Shown piece by piece: positions 25,882 through 34,456 of a DNA stretch of 64,000 nt. The DNA comes from Rikenella sp031551865 (GTDB lineage: Bacteria > Bacteroidota > Bacteroidia > Bacteroidales > Rikenellaceae). A program made the translations under genes and the position numbers. The DNA is taken from the NCBI GenBank assembly GCA_031551865.1, contig JAVBMY010000010.1:14470-78469 (forward strand). Direction: 5' to 3'. Below the pieces are notes generated by a model, which was given only the letters and a program-made list of their open reading frames with translations, was not told where the DNA came from and did no database searches. The first letter of the stretch is position 1, and the number at the start of each line of letters is the position of its first letter.

Positions 25882-25972
25882 ATCCCGGGCGAAGCCGGGG
25901 GAACTTTTCAAATACTGTCAAAAATTATAGTGGACAGGATTCTTGAAAAGTTCCCCCGGCTTCGCCCGGGAT
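25882..25972. repeat. 91 bp element with perfect 30 bp inverted ends
   Basis: The left arm 25882-25911 (starting ATCCCGGGCGAAGCCGGGGG) and the right arm 25943-25972 are exact reverse complements around a 31 bp centre. This is the best preserved member of the GTCATCCCGGGCGAAGCCGG repeat family in the window. It starts 8 bp after the peptidase stop codon and could add to transcript 3'-end stability. Confidence 0.75.
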
Positions 25973-25986
25973 GACACTTGAAATTG

Positions 25987-26039
25987 AACAAATGAAGGAG
26001 CGGTTACGCACTATGCGCGTAACCGCTCCTTCATTTGTT
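25987..26039. terminator. long perfect hairpin between the C11 peptidase and tRNA-Met
   Basis: A 22-base arm (AACAAATGAAGGAGCGGTTACG) would be quoted in part as AAATGAAGGAGCGGTTACG; it pairs perfectly with its complement around a 9-base loop. Convergent transcription units (peptidase +, tRNA -) meet here, so it probably terminates both. Confidence 0.75.
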
Positions 26040-26040
26040 G

Positions 26041-26114
26041 TAGCGAGAGCCGGGCATGATCCGGCGACCTCATGATTATGAATCATGCGCTCTAACCAGC
26101 TGAGCTACCTCGCC
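26041..26114 (-). tRNA. tRNA-Met (CAU), elongator type
   Basis: The minus strand folds into a cloverleaf. The acceptor GGCGAGG pairs with TCTCGCT (G-U at both ends), the D arm is GCTC/GAGC, and the anticodon arm CATGA-TTCATAA-TCATG has anticodon CAT. The T arm is GCCGG/CCGGC. The anticodon stem lacks the three G-C pairs of initiators, so it is elongator Met or the lysidine-modified Ile2; acceptor bases favour Met. The T loop ATCATGC departs from the usual TTCRANY. CCA is not encoded. Confidence 0.88.
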
Positions 26115-26135
26115 ATGTGTGCTGCTAAAGCGGAA

Positions 26136-26143
26136 CAAAGGTA
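26136..26143 (-). promoter_or_regulatory. -7 element of the tRNA-Met promoter
   Basis: On the minus strand TACCTTTG matches TAnnTTTG, with TTGG about 19 bases further upstream. The predicted start is roughly 15 nt before the mature tRNA. The same TACCTTTG precedes tRNA-Phe at 63610-63603. Bases 26144-26281 otherwise show no gene. Confidence 0.65.
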
Positions 26144-26281
26144 ATGATCTATTTTCTTTTTTCCAAGGGATCAGAGACCCTTTTATTTTATTCGCCAATC
26201 CACATTCTGCATCTCTTCGCGGACGACGCGTTCCTTACCTACGGTACGGCAGAAAGCCCCTGTCTTTTGGGCAACCACGAA

Positions 26282-27808
26282 TCAGTCCAGCATCGACAGC
26301 AGATGGGTGAACCGCCTGAAGCGTTCCAGCACCGCTTCGTATGCCACCTCGTTGACGGGCAACGGGTCGGTAACCGACTCGATTTTGTGGAGCGCATCCA
26401 TGCCGCTGTAATCCTTCCAAAGCCCCACACCAACAAAAGCCAATGCGGCGGCACCGAGCGAGGCGGCGTCCTGGTCGATGTTCGATTTGAGCACCGGCAT
26501 CCGGTAGGCGTCGGCGAAAATACGGCGCCAGAGCGGACTTTTGCTACCACCCCCGGCAATCAGCATCCCGGCGGCCGCCTTTTCGCGAATGTCGCCGTAA
26601 CCGAGCAGGATGTCGAGTGCCACGCGCAGATTGAGGGCGATGCCTTCGAGGGCGGCACGGATCACGTCGTCGCGCCGGACGCCGAGGGTCAGCCCGCCGA
26701 AGCCGCCGAAGATCGACGGATTCTCCTCGATCATCGAACCTCCGGCCAGCGAAGGGTTAAACACCACGCCATGCGCGCCGATGGGCGAATGCGAGGCCAG
26801 TTCGGTCATCGCATCGTAGGCGTCGGGGCCCCCGTCGCGTTCGGCCGCCACGAAGTCCGGACAGAGCGTGTCGCGCACCCAGCGCAACGAACTTCCGGCC
26901 GAGAAGATACAAGTGGCCGAGGCGTACATCCCCGGCAGGACATGGGCAAACACGTAGGGCTTGTAGCGGAAGTCGAGCACGGGCTCCGAAGAAACCAGCG
27001 CGATCCAGGCCGACGACCCGAGCGAAGTGTAGATGCGCCCCGCTTCGGTGCCACGCGCCCCGAGGGCCATACAGGAGTTATCCACCCCGCCGCAGATCAC
27101 CTTCAGCCCCTGCGGCAGTCCCGTTTCGCGGGCAGCCTCTTCTGTAAGAGTGCCCACCATGTCGGCCGATTCGAGGATTTGGGGAAGGATCTCGCACCGC
27201 AAGCCCGATGCGGCGATGTAGTCGTCGCGGTAGGCGCGTTTCTGTAAATCGTAGAGACCGCTGCCCGAGGCGTAGGAGTGGTCGGTGCAGAGTCGCCCCG
27301 TGAGGCGGAAGTTGCAGTAATCCTTGGTACCGACGACCTTGTGGATGCGGGCGTACATTTGCGGTTCGTGGTCGCGGTACCACATCATCTTGAACACCGA
27401 ATAGCATTCCGGAGGAAAACCGCCGCCGGTAGACATATACCACTTCTCGTAGTCGGTCTTTCCGAAGAACTCGGCAGCCTGCCCCACGGCTCGCTTGTCG
27501 GACCAGATGGGGGTCTGCGCGCGGAGCAGGGTGCCGTCTGCAGCCACAGGCACCACGCCGAGGCTATGCCCCGAGATGGCCAATGCGGCGATGTCGTTTG
27601 GCAAGGCTCCGCTTTTTTCGATCAGCGCGCGGGTCGAGGTTTTGACGGCGCCCCACCAATCCTCGGGGGCCTGTTCCTGCATGTCAGGCGCGGGGTAGGC
27701 GGTTTCGTAGGCCACGAACACCGAGGCCAACGGATGGCCATCCGGTGCGTAGAGCGAGGCTTTGATGCCTCCGGTGCCAAGGTCGTAGGCGATGACTTTG
27801 TGTCCCAT
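26282..27808 (-). CDS. FGGY-family carbohydrate kinase (xylulokinase-like)
   Basis: The kinase should phosphorylate a sugar or polyol with ATP. The start at 27808 (MGHKVIAYDLGTGGIKASLY) opens directly with the phosphate-1 motif of the FGGY fold; an in-frame ATG at 27844 would add 12 residues. Conserved pieces are ALAISGHSLGVVPVAADG, PIWSDKRAVGQAAEFF, KVICGGVDNSCMALGARGTE, YTSLGSSAWIAL and LIAGGGSKSPLWRRIFADA. The length of 508 residues is normal. The gene follows deoC on the same strand, separated by a 49 bp hairpin repeat, and an SDR gene lies further upstream. Kinase plus aldolase plus dehydrogenase suggests one sugar-degradation route; the substrate is not clear from sequence. Confidence 0.85.
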   Translation of the reverse strand: MGHKVIAYDLGTGGIKASLYAPDGHPLASVFVAYETAYPAPDMQEQAPEDWWGAVKTSTRALIEKSGALPNDIAALAISGHSLGVVPVAADGTLLRAQTPIWSDKRAVGQAAEFFGKTDYEKWYMSTGGGFPPECYSVFKMMWYRDHEPQMYARIHKVVGTKDYCNFRLTGRLCTDHSYASGSGLYDLQKRAYRDDYIAASGLRCEILPQILESADMVGTLTEEAARETGLPQGLKVICGGVDNSCMALGARGTEAGRIYTSLGSSAWIALVSSEPVLDFRYKPYVFAHVLPGMYASATCIFSAGSSLRWVRDTLCPDFVAAERDGGPDAYDAMTELASHSPIGAHGVVFNPSLAGGSMIEENPSIFGGFGGLTLGVRRDDVIRAALEGIALNLRVALDILLGYGDIREKAAAGMLIAGGGSKSPLWRRIFADAYRMPVLKSNIDQDAASLGAAALAFVGVGLWKDYSGMDALHKIESVTDPLPVNEVAYEAVLERFRRFTHLLSMLD

Positions 27809-27865
27809 AGATGGTTGTGTGGTTTGATTGGTAGGAGTGGCCATTGGGCTGCTGCCGGAGAAAAA

Positions 27866-27914
27866 ATCGGGCACCGCCACCGGCCGAGGCGCAAAGCGCC
27901 TGGCGGTGCCCGAT
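27866..27914. repeat. hairpin repeat between deoC and the kinase gene
   Basis: ATCGGGCACCGCCA faces TGGCGGTGCCCGAT around a smaller GGCGC-AAA-GCGCC hairpin. It is preceded by GCCGGAGAAAAA, the CGGAGAAA signature of the composite palindromes. The position between two genes of one likely operon suggests a differential mRNA stability element. Confidence 0.65.
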
Positions 27915-27942
27915 AAGGCTGACGCCTGAGAAAACAGTCGGA

Positions 27943-28611
27943 CTATTTTCCGTTTTCCGCCTCGCCCATGATGCCGAGCGCGGCGCGGTAGCCGATGCCG
28001 AAACGCGTGACACCCATGGCGTGCATTTCGAGCAGGGTGGCCAGGTCGCGCACGCCGCCGGCCACTTTGATCTGCACGCGCCCGGCGGCGCCCTGTTTCA
28101 TCAAGGCGACGTGGTGCGGGGTGGTAGCCCCGGCCCATCCGGTGCCGCTTTTGACGAACGTGGCGCCGCTGGCGCCCACGATTTCCGAGGCCTTGACGAT
28201 CTCATCGTCGGTGAGTAGCGGCACTTCGATGATCACCTTGAGCGGGGTGGGAGCCACGGCGTCGAGGACGGCGCGAATGTCAGCCGCCACGGCGTCGTAC
28301 ATCCCCGATTTGAGGTAGCCGATGTTCATTACCATGTCGACTTCGTGGCAGCCGAGCGCCAGCATGGCACGGGCCTGTGCCGTTTTGCATTCGGTGGTTT
28401 CGCTGCCCGAGGGGAAACCCACCACGCCGCCGAGCATCACACCGCTACCGGCGAGTTCGTCGCGCAGCAGTTTGGTCATCGAGGGCATGGCGAAGGCGCA
28501 GATGAAGCCGTACCGGCGGGCCGCGGCGGCGATCTCGCGCACGTCGGTGTCGGTGGATTCGGCGCGCACGGCGCTGATGTCGATCAGTCTGGCGATTTCG
28601 GATGGGGTCAT
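27943..28611 (-). CDS. deoC: deoxyribose-phosphate aldolase
   Basis: DeoC splits 2-deoxyribose-5-phosphate into glyceraldehyde-3-phosphate and acetaldehyde through a lysine Schiff base. The 222-residue protein has the catalytic lysine in GATFVKSGTGWAG (about residue 160), the conserved EVDMVMNIGYLKSGMY strand, PLKVIIEVPLLTDDEI and IKVAGGVRDL. The family length is 220-260, so it is complete. It stands between the SDR gene and the FGGY kinase, all on the minus strand. This could link deoxynucleoside or deoxy-sugar use to glycolysis, or the aldolase may serve the kinase product. Confidence 0.92.
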   Translation of the reverse strand: MTPSEIARLIDISAVRAESTDTDVREIAAAARRYGFICAFAMPSMTKLLRDELAGSGVMLGGVVGFPSGSETTECKTAQARAMLALGCHEVDMVMNIGYLKSGMYDAVAADIRAVLDAVAPTPLKVIIEVPLLTDDEIVKASEIVGASGATFVKSGTGWAGATTPHHVALMKQGAAGRVQIKVAGGVRDLATLLEMHAMGVTRFGIGYRAALGIMGEAENGK

Positions 28612-28867
28612 GTAGGTTGGTTATTATTTCTTAAAGTGGAATGATCCTGTGTGGATTGATTACGGAGATCCATACCTCTCTGTCATTGCGATTCGGGATC
28701 CCTCTCGGCATGCCCGGAAGACAAGCTTCGCAATCGTATAGTTTATGCCGAAGGGAACTTGCTTCGATTGCTTCGCCGCATGGTTACGCTCCGTGCAACG
28801 GCGGCTATAGCGGGAACGGAGGGGTTTGTCGCGGCCCGACATGGGAAGGGTTCCCGTTGGAGTTTAT

Positions 28868-29641
28868 TTAGATCGAGGTATACCCGCCATCGACCGCGAG
28901 GTCGGTGCCGGTGGCGTAGCGCGACGCGTCGCTGGCCAGGTAGAGGTAGGCGCCCACGAGGTCTTCGGTGGTGCCCAGGCGGTCCATCGGGATCTTGGTG
29001 AGCCAGATGGGGTGCATATCCTTCATCTCGGCCACGAGCTCGGTGGCGATGTAGCCGGGGCTCACGCAGTTCACGCGGATGTTATGCTTGGCCCATTCCA
29101 CGGCCAGCGCCTTGGTGAGCATGATCACGCCGCCCTTCGAGGCGCAGTAGTTGGCAATGGTCTGCGGCTGGTTGATGATGTGCCCCGACATCGAGGCGGC
29201 ATTCACGATCGTTCCACCCTTACCCTGCTTGATCATCTGTTGGGCGGCGGCCTGCGCGGTGAAGAACACGCCGTTGAGGTTGATGTCGATCACTTTGCGG
29301 AAATCGTCGGGCGATATCGACTCGGCATCGAACACGTTGGCGATGCCGGCGTTGTTGATCGCGAAGTCGAGGTGCCCGAACTCGGCCACGTAGTTGGCCA
29401 TCATTTCGGCCACGTCTTTCGGGTCGGTCACGTCGCATTTGATGGCCTGGCAGCGGCGGCCGTGTTTCTCGGAGATCTCGGCGGCGGTCTTCTGGGCGAG
29501 GGCGTAGTTCATGTCGACGATGGCCACGTCGGCGCCCACCGAGGCGAACGCGTCGGCCAGTGTCTTGCCGATGCCCTGGGCGGCGCCGGTGATGAAACCT
29601 TTTTTGCCTTCGAGGCTGAACATCTTGAGTACGGGATTCAT
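28868..29641 (-). CDS. short-chain dehydrogenase/reductase
   Basis: The start at 29641 (MNPVLKMFSLEGKKGFITGA) gives a 257-residue classical SDR. The cofactor motif is GAAQGIGKTLADAF (about residues 20-33), followed by DFAINNAGIANVF and the catalytic NAASMSGH serine with YCASKGG (Tyr and Lys of YxxxK). The C-terminal RVNCVSPGYIATELV and ATGTDLAVDGGYTSI are typical. An aspartate after the second strand (AIVDMN) points to NAD rather than NADP. It resembles polyol or gluconate dehydrogenases and is co-oriented with deoC and the FGGY kinase, so it may oxidise a polyol to the ketose used by the kinase. The exact substrate is unknown. Confidence 0.85.
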   Translation of the reverse strand: MNPVLKMFSLEGKKGFITGAAQGIGKTLADAFASVGADVAIVDMNYALAQKTAAEISEKHGRRCQAIKCDVTDPKDVAEMMANYVAEFGHLDFAINNAGIANVFDAESISPDDFRKVIDINLNGVFFTAQAAAQQMIKQGKGGTIVNAASMSGHIINQPQTIANYCASKGGVIMLTKALAVEWAKHNIRVNCVSPGYIATELVAEMKDMHPIWLTKIPMDRLGTTEDLVGAYLYLASDASRYATGTDLAVDGGYTSI

Positions 29642-29806
29642 AGTATGAAAGAGTTTAGGGTGAATATGCTGGGGGGCTGGTTTACGGCTCCGATAAACAA
29701 AAACGCTATCGCCGCCCGGGACGGGCAACGATAGCGTAAAGTTAGGAATTTTAGACGGGAATATTCCCTCCGGGAAAGTTATTTCCCCGTCTATTGCGAG
29801 GAAGAA

Positions 29807-31183
29807 CTACTTTCCGGCAACTATGAGTTCGAGCGCCTTGTCCAGGGCTTGCGCCGCGGGCACTTCGACGTCGGGATATACCCCGTGGGTCATCGATTCC
29901 TCGGAGCCGTAGCCCGTAAATCGTTTCCATGAAACACCGTAGCTGATGCCCGTATTGGGCAATTCTTGCGGGCACATATCTCCGAAGGTCACTATCCAGC
30001 CTCCGGTTTCGGTGCCGACTATGGTTCCCATCTTGAAATAATGGAAAGCCCAGGCGAATTTCGAAGCCGACGAGAATGTCCGCTGGCTGGTGAGCAGGTA
30101 GGCCTTGCCTCCGAAGCGCAACGGTGTGTCGGATAGTTTTATGAGTTGGCCTGCGTCTTCGTAATGTATGCCGTTCTTGTCCGGGATAAAGCCTGCTCCT
30201 GCATAGTAATCACGTAGCGGATCGCTGTATTTTACGACCGTCGGGCCGAACTGCGCGAACGGAACATGCGCTATGTATTGAAACAATCGGTTGCCGGCAT
30301 TGGAGTTCCCCCCGCCGTTGTAGCGCAGGTCGACAATAAGGTTTTCAATACCGCTCTCGTGTATTACGCGGAACGAGGAGTCGAGAAAAGAGCCCCACTG
30401 TTCGTTGTCCCTGAATGACCGGAAATCTATGATCGCAGTGCTGCGGGCCGAGTCGATTTGCATATCCCACAAGCCCTCTATTTCCCTAATGTTTTCTCTG
30501 GTGTTCTGGCCGTAGGTGATCGTGCGTTGCCACTCGGAGAGAGGCAATGCGGGGGCGGTTCGCACACCCGTCATTCCATCCTTTGTGTAACCTATGACGA
30601 ACGTATCGGCGGGGTCTATGGCATACATATAGAGGTGGCTGTAATTGAGCCGTACCGCCTTAAATGATGTCGATTCCCCACTGACAAAACTCAGCAACCG
30701 CCGGGCGATCGCTTTACCGTCGAGGCCATTGATGCCCGTGATTCGCGCACCGAGAGGCACTTCGTTTTCTTGTCCTGCGGTATATCCGCTGACAATCAGG
30801 CTCGAGTCCGCAGGATTAAGGTGCAGGGCATAAGGAAATACGTCGGGGTTATCTTCGAAATATTCCCATGGAAGACTAAGGGTCGTGTGTCCGTCGCCGA
30901 TGGACGAAACAAGCGGAACGGTCACGGCCCAGAATTCGACCACATTCATCGAGTCGCGCAGTTCTTTCTTCACGCGCTTGGCATTTTTGTGGAACTGCTT
31001 TCTGGAAATTACGGTATACGGGTCGGGGTGTACCTCTTCGATAGTTTTGACCAGCGTGTCGAGGTCGGCTACGAGCGCCGCGCGAGAGAAGCGCTCTTGT
31101 GCCAAGGCGGTGTCGTGTCCGGCAAGAGCGGCTGCAAAAATAAGCGCAGACGAAAAGAGGGGGATAAAGAATAGCCCTTTCAT
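29807..31183 (-). CDS. S41 family peptidase, smaller exported form
   Basis: The start at 31183 (MKGLFFIPLFSSALIFAAAL) gives a signal peptide with cleavage near ALAQE; the upstream in-frame codons lie in repeat sequence. The 458-residue protein has an N-terminal helical part (LVADLDTLVKTIEEVHPDPY). A PDZ-like GARITGINGLDGKAIARRLL segment and the core strand IENLIVDLRYNGGGNSNAGN follow. The likely catalytic serine is in LLTSQRTFSSASKF. The threonine/glycine-rich strand GTIVGTETGGWIVTFGD follows. Base usage is less GC-biased than its neighbours. It stands alone with no clear operon partner; the substrate is unknown. Confidence 0.82.
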   Translation of the reverse strand: MKGLFFIPLFSSALIFAAALAGHDTALAQERFSRAALVADLDTLVKTIEEVHPDPYTVISRKQFHKNAKRVKKELRDSMNVVEFWAVTVPLVSSIGDGHTTLSLPWEYFEDNPDVFPYALHLNPADSSLIVSGYTAGQENEVPLGARITGINGLDGKAIARRLLSFVSGESTSFKAVRLNYSHLYMYAIDPADTFVIGYTKDGMTGVRTAPALPLSEWQRTITYGQNTRENIREIEGLWDMQIDSARSTAIIDFRSFRDNEQWGSFLDSSFRVIHESGIENLIVDLRYNGGGNSNAGNRLFQYIAHVPFAQFGPTVVKYSDPLRDYYAGAGFIPDKNGIHYEDAGQLIKLSDTPLRFGGKAYLLTSQRTFSSASKFAWAFHYFKMGTIVGTETGGWIVTFGDMCPQELPNTGISYGVSWKRFTGYGSEESMTHGVYPDVEVPAAQALDKALELIVAGK

Positions 31184-31254
31184 AAGTGTGGATTGTGCGG
31201 GGTTTATGTCCTGTCGGACATAAGACGCGCGCCGGGGCGATTTTGGATTTCTTT

Positions 31255-31431
31255 TCATGTCATCCTGAACGGAGTGAAGGATCTATTTATTTCATGTGTG
31301 GATCCTTCGTTGCACTCAGGATGACATTTCAGTACGTCATTGCAAGGAATGCGTGGTATGAAGCATGACGAAACAATCCTCCCAACATCTCAAAGGAGGA
31401 TTGCTTCGGGCCTTTGGCCCTCGCAATGACG
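31255..31431. repeat. two GTCATYCTGA/GTCATTGC inverted repeats in tandem
   Basis: 31255-31328 has ATGTCATCCTGAACGGAG at the left and TTGCACTCAGGATGACAT at the right, with GGATC pairing inside. 31336-31431 has GTCATTGCAAGG and CCTCGCAATGAC ends with AATCCTCC / GGAGGATT inside. These are widespread bacterial intergenic repeat types. No gene is seen in 31184-31478. Confidence 0.7.
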
Positions 31432-31478
31432 GAAAGATAATCGTAGTGCATGGCAATGGCTCCAAAAACATGCGGAGG

Positions 31479-31727
31479 TTACTCCGGCAGCGTCAGTTCG
31501 CGGGCCACGCGGTCGGCCTTTTCGTCGTCCGATAGTCCGCCGAGCGCCGGTTGGAAGAATAGCAGCCGCAAGACCACGAACATGATCACCAGCTTGATCA
31601 GGATCAACAGCCACAGCGACCGCCCGAGCGGCCCCATGCCGCGGAAACCGTCGCGGTAGAATCTCCATATGCGGGTCGTGAGGTTCACTGTCGAAAATTG
31701 GCTACCTTTGTGTCCGGTATGCCGCAT
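31479..31727 (-). CDS. DUF4492 small membrane protein
   Basis: The 82-residue protein has one strong transmembrane helix (LWLLILIKLVIMFVVLRLLF, about residues 38-57). It is preceded by the DUF4492 signature RIWRFYRDGFRGMGPLGRSL and followed by a short acidic tail. From family knowledge, DUF4492 genes in Bacteroides often lie next to cydA and may be small accessory subunits of cytochrome bd. Here cydAB is 13 kb away, so the link is only suggestive. An alternative start further in would shorten the poorly conserved first 15 residues. Confidence 0.65.
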   Translation of the reverse strand: MRHTGHKGSQFSTVNLTTRIWRFYRDGFRGMGPLGRSLWLLILIKLVIMFVVLRLLFFQPALGGLSDDEKADRVARELTLPE

Positions 31728-31880
31728 AAAGATAATGATTTATCCTGGCATACCATTATATACCTAAACGCGGCCCCTGACCCAGAAACGGCGCGGCGGC
31801 TTCTATAAGTTTCGTCATTGCGGGCCACCGAAGGCCGCGTGGCAATTTTCCGTCTCCGTACCGATACGGTGTCGGAAACC

Positions 31881-31998
31881 TGATTAGCGAGGGCACGGCC
31901 ATCGAAGATGGATATGCCGGGCGCGAAAAACGAGCGTTTTGATTAGCGAGGGCACGGCCGCTTTGCGGACGATGCCGAGCGTGAAGAAACGACGAATG
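31881..31998. repeat. 59 bp tandem duplication
   Basis: TGATTAGCGAGGGCACGGCC occurs at 31881 and again at 31940. The units are 59 bp and continue with related ATGCCG-GCG-GAA-AACGA sequence, so the second halves have diverged. It occupies the spacer upstream of the DHH phosphoesterase gene. The rest of 31728-32039 shows no gene. Confidence 0.65.
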
Positions 31999-32039
31999 AA
32001 ATTCAAGGATCAAATCCGACGTGTCACATTCATCATTGT

Positions 32040-33077
32040 ATGGAAAACATCTTCACCTCCGGAGAGGGAACGGCCAAACTCAAGCAGTTGCAACAACTTT
32101 GCGACGCAGCCGGAACCATAGCCATCCTCGGTCACACCAACCCCGACGGCGATGCCGTGGGGTCGGGCCTCGCCCTGTGGGGTTTCCTGAAGGCGCGCGG
32201 CTACGATGCCCGGTTCTTCCTGCCCAACCATTTCCCGAAATTCCTGCACTGCATTCCCGGAACTGAGAATGCCGAGGTCTATATCGACAACCAGTGCCAA
32301 CCCCGCTGCGACGCCCGCGACTACGTGTCGAAGGCCGGGCTGGTGATCTGCGTCGACTTCAACCAGATCCGGCGCCTTGAGAAGCTGGCCGAAGCTGTCG
32401 AAGCCAATACTACCGCGCCCCGTGTGCTGATCGACCACCACCTCGACCCGCCGCCCTATACGCTGAATTTCGCCGACACGTCCTACTCCTCGACGGCGCA
32501 TATCGTCTGCGACCTGATCGCCGCCTGGAGCAGCCCCGAAGCCATCACACCCGGCATCGCCACCGCCCTTTACGTGGGTATGTCGACCGACACCGGCAAC
32601 TTCAGCTACGGCAACCTCACCCCCGAACTTTACCGTACCGTGGCGATGCTGGTCGAGCGTGGCACCGACCCCGTCGACGTGTCGAAGCATATCTTCGGCA
32701 CCCAGACCGAACACCGCCTGCGCCTGGTGGGCTACCTGATCTCCGAAAAGATGACCGTCCGCGAGGCCGAACACACCGCCTGGATCACCCTGAGCCGCGA
32801 CGAGAAGCACCGCTTCCACCACCAGATCGGCGACACCGAAGGCATCGTCAACATGCCCCTGAGCATCGACACCGTGGCGTTCAGCGCCATCTTCATCGAG
32901 ACCCTCGAACACATCAAGATATCGTTCCGCTCGCAGGGCGACTTTGACGTGAACCTCTTCGCGCGCGAACACTTCAACGGCGGCGGGCACCGCAACGCCA
33001 GCGGCGGCCGTTTTTTCGGCACCATGACCGAGGCCGTGGCGCTGTTCGAAAAAATCATAAAAGAACAGCACCCGTAA
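32040..33077 (+). CDS. DHH-family phosphoesterase (NrnA-type nanoRNase/pAp phosphatase)
   Basis: The 345-residue protein carries the DHH motifs: HTNPDGDAVGSGLALWGFL (about residues 34-52), ICVDFNQIRRLEK, the eponymous LIDHHLDPPP (about 131-140), and GMSTDTGNFSYGN. The DHHA1 substrate domain ends in HFNGGGHRNASGGRFFG. All metal ligands are present. NrnA-type enzymes degrade 2-5 nt RNAs and dephosphorylate pAp; some relatives hydrolyse c-di-AMP or pApA. As CdaA is also encoded nearby, a role in c-di-AMP breakdown is possible but not shown by the sequence. Confidence 0.88.
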   Translation: MENIFTSGEGTAKLKQLQQLCDAAGTIAILGHTNPDGDAVGSGLALWGFLKARGYDARFFLPNHFPKFLHCIPGTENAEVYIDNQCQPRCDARDYVSKAGLVICVDFNQIRRLEKLAEAVEANTTAPRVLIDHHLDPPPYTLNFADTSYSSTAHIVCDLIAAWSSPEAITPGIATALYVGMSTDTGNFSYGNLTPELYRTVAMLVERGTDPVDVSKHIFGTQTEHRLRLVGYLISEKMTVREAEHTAWITLSRDEKHRFHHQIGDTEGIVNMPLSIDTVAFSAIFIETLEHIKISFRSQGDFDVNLFAREHFNGGGHRNASGGRFFGTMTEAVALFEKIIKEQHP

Positions 33078-33277
33078 TATTTGCGCCGGGAGGTCAGCCG
33101 GAGGGCGGGTCCCGGTGGATTTCAGGAGGTAATATCCTCAGGTAACCGCCTCCCCCGGTGCGGAACACACAGGCCATAAGACCTTTACGGAATACCGCTG
33201 TCCTGACATCCCGGATGCCGGCAAGGCCGGGCCATCCGGTTTCCTAAGAAAAAATTGACAATAAATAAACCCGACAC

Positions 33278-34396
33278 ATGAAAACCACCCCCTTCATCCA
33301 ACACCACATAGCGGCGGGCGCCAAGATGGCCGAATTCGCCGGATACCACATGCCCATCGAATTCGAAGGCGTGAATATCGAACACGCCGCCGTGCGCGAA
33401 GGCGCCGGGCTGTTCGACGTCAGCCACATGGGTGAGATCTGGGTCAAAGGCCCCAACGCCCTGCGGTTCCTGCAATACGTGACCACCAACGACGTCAGCA
33501 CCCTCTACAACGGTAAAGTGCAGTACAGCTGCTTCCCCAACGGCAAGGGCGGTATCGTCGACGACTTGCTGGTCTACAAGGTCGATGACCAGACCTACCT
33601 GCTCGTGGTGAACGCCTCGAACACCCAAAAAGACTGGGACTTCCTCTGCGCACAGGCCCCCGCCTTCGGCCTCACCCCCGGCAAGGAGCTCTACAACGCT
33701 TCGGACGAGATCGCCCAGCTGGCCATCCAGGGCCCGCTGGCCATGAAACTCGTGCAGCAGCTCTGTCCCGACCGCGATGTAGAGCACATGGAATACTACA
33801 CCTTCTGCAAGACCACCGTGGCCGGGATTCCCAATGCCATCGTGTCGATCACGGGCTATACCGGCTCGGGCGGCTGCGAGATCTACGTGGCCAACGAAGA
33901 CGCCGAAAAACTCTGGAACGCCGTATGGAAAGCCGGCGCAGCGTTCGGCCTGAAGAACATCGGCCTCGGCGCCCGCGACACGTTGCGCCTCGAAATGGGC
34001 TTCTGCCTCTACGGCAACGACCTGAGCGACACCACCTCGCCGATCGAAGCCGGACTGGGCTGGATCGTGAAGTTCAACGATACCAAGGGTGACTTCATCG
34101 ACCGCGCGTTGTTCGAAAAGCAAAAAGCCGAAGGCGTTTCGCGCCGCCTGGTGGGCCTTGAAACCACCGAGCGCGGTATTCCCCGGCACGGCTACCCCGT
34201 GGCTACGGCCGACGGATCGCAGGTCATCGGCGAAGTGACCTCGGGCACCCAGTCGCCCTCGCTGAAGAAAGGCATCGGCATGGCCTACGTCGCCGCCGAA
34301 TACGCCAAGCCCGGCACCGAAATCTCGGTCATCATCCGCGAGAAACCCGTCAGGGCCGTCGTAGTGAAACCACCGTTCTATAAGGTGGAGAAGTAA
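33278..34396 (+). CDS. gcvT: glycine cleavage system aminomethyltransferase (T protein)
   Basis: GcvT moves the aminomethyl group from lipoyl-H protein to tetrahydrofolate and releases ammonia. The 372-residue length is normal. Signatures are KMAEFAGYHMPIEFEGVN, GLFDVSHMGEIWVKGPNAL, ITGYTGSGGCEIYV, the LGARDTLRLEMGFCLYGND helix and the C-terminal GEVTSGTQSPSLKKGIGMAY. No gcvH or gcvP is nearby, so the system is dispersed. The 200 bp spacer upstream has an internal hairpin (GGAGGT facing ACCGCCTCC near 33125-33155) but no recognisable glycine riboswitch. Confidence 0.95.
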   Translation: MKTTPFIQHHIAAGAKMAEFAGYHMPIEFEGVNIEHAAVREGAGLFDVSHMGEIWVKGPNALRFLQYVTTNDVSTLYNGKVQYSCFPNGKGGIVDDLLVYKVDDQTYLLVVNASNTQKDWDFLCAQAPAFGLTPGKELYNASDEIAQLAIQGPLAMKLVQQLCPDRDVEHMEYYTFCKTTVAGIPNAIVSITGYTGSGGCEIYVANEDAEKLWNAVWKAGAAFGLKNIGLGARDTLRLEMGFCLYGNDLSDTTSPIEAGLGWIVKFNDTKGDFIDRALFEKQKAEGVSRRLVGLETTERGIPRHGYPVATADGSQVIGEVTSGTQSPSLKKGIGMAYVAAEYAKPGTEISVIIREKPVRAVVVKPPFYKVEK

Positions 34397-34456
34397 GAAC
34401 GTGTAAACGCGCCACATCCCGGAGAAACACGCGCCTCCCTTCAGGGCTGGCACACC

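Noticed and set aside
33078..33277. Glycine riboswitch upstream of gcvT
   Set aside because: A small hairpin exists, but none of the conserved glycine-aptamer segments can be recognised.
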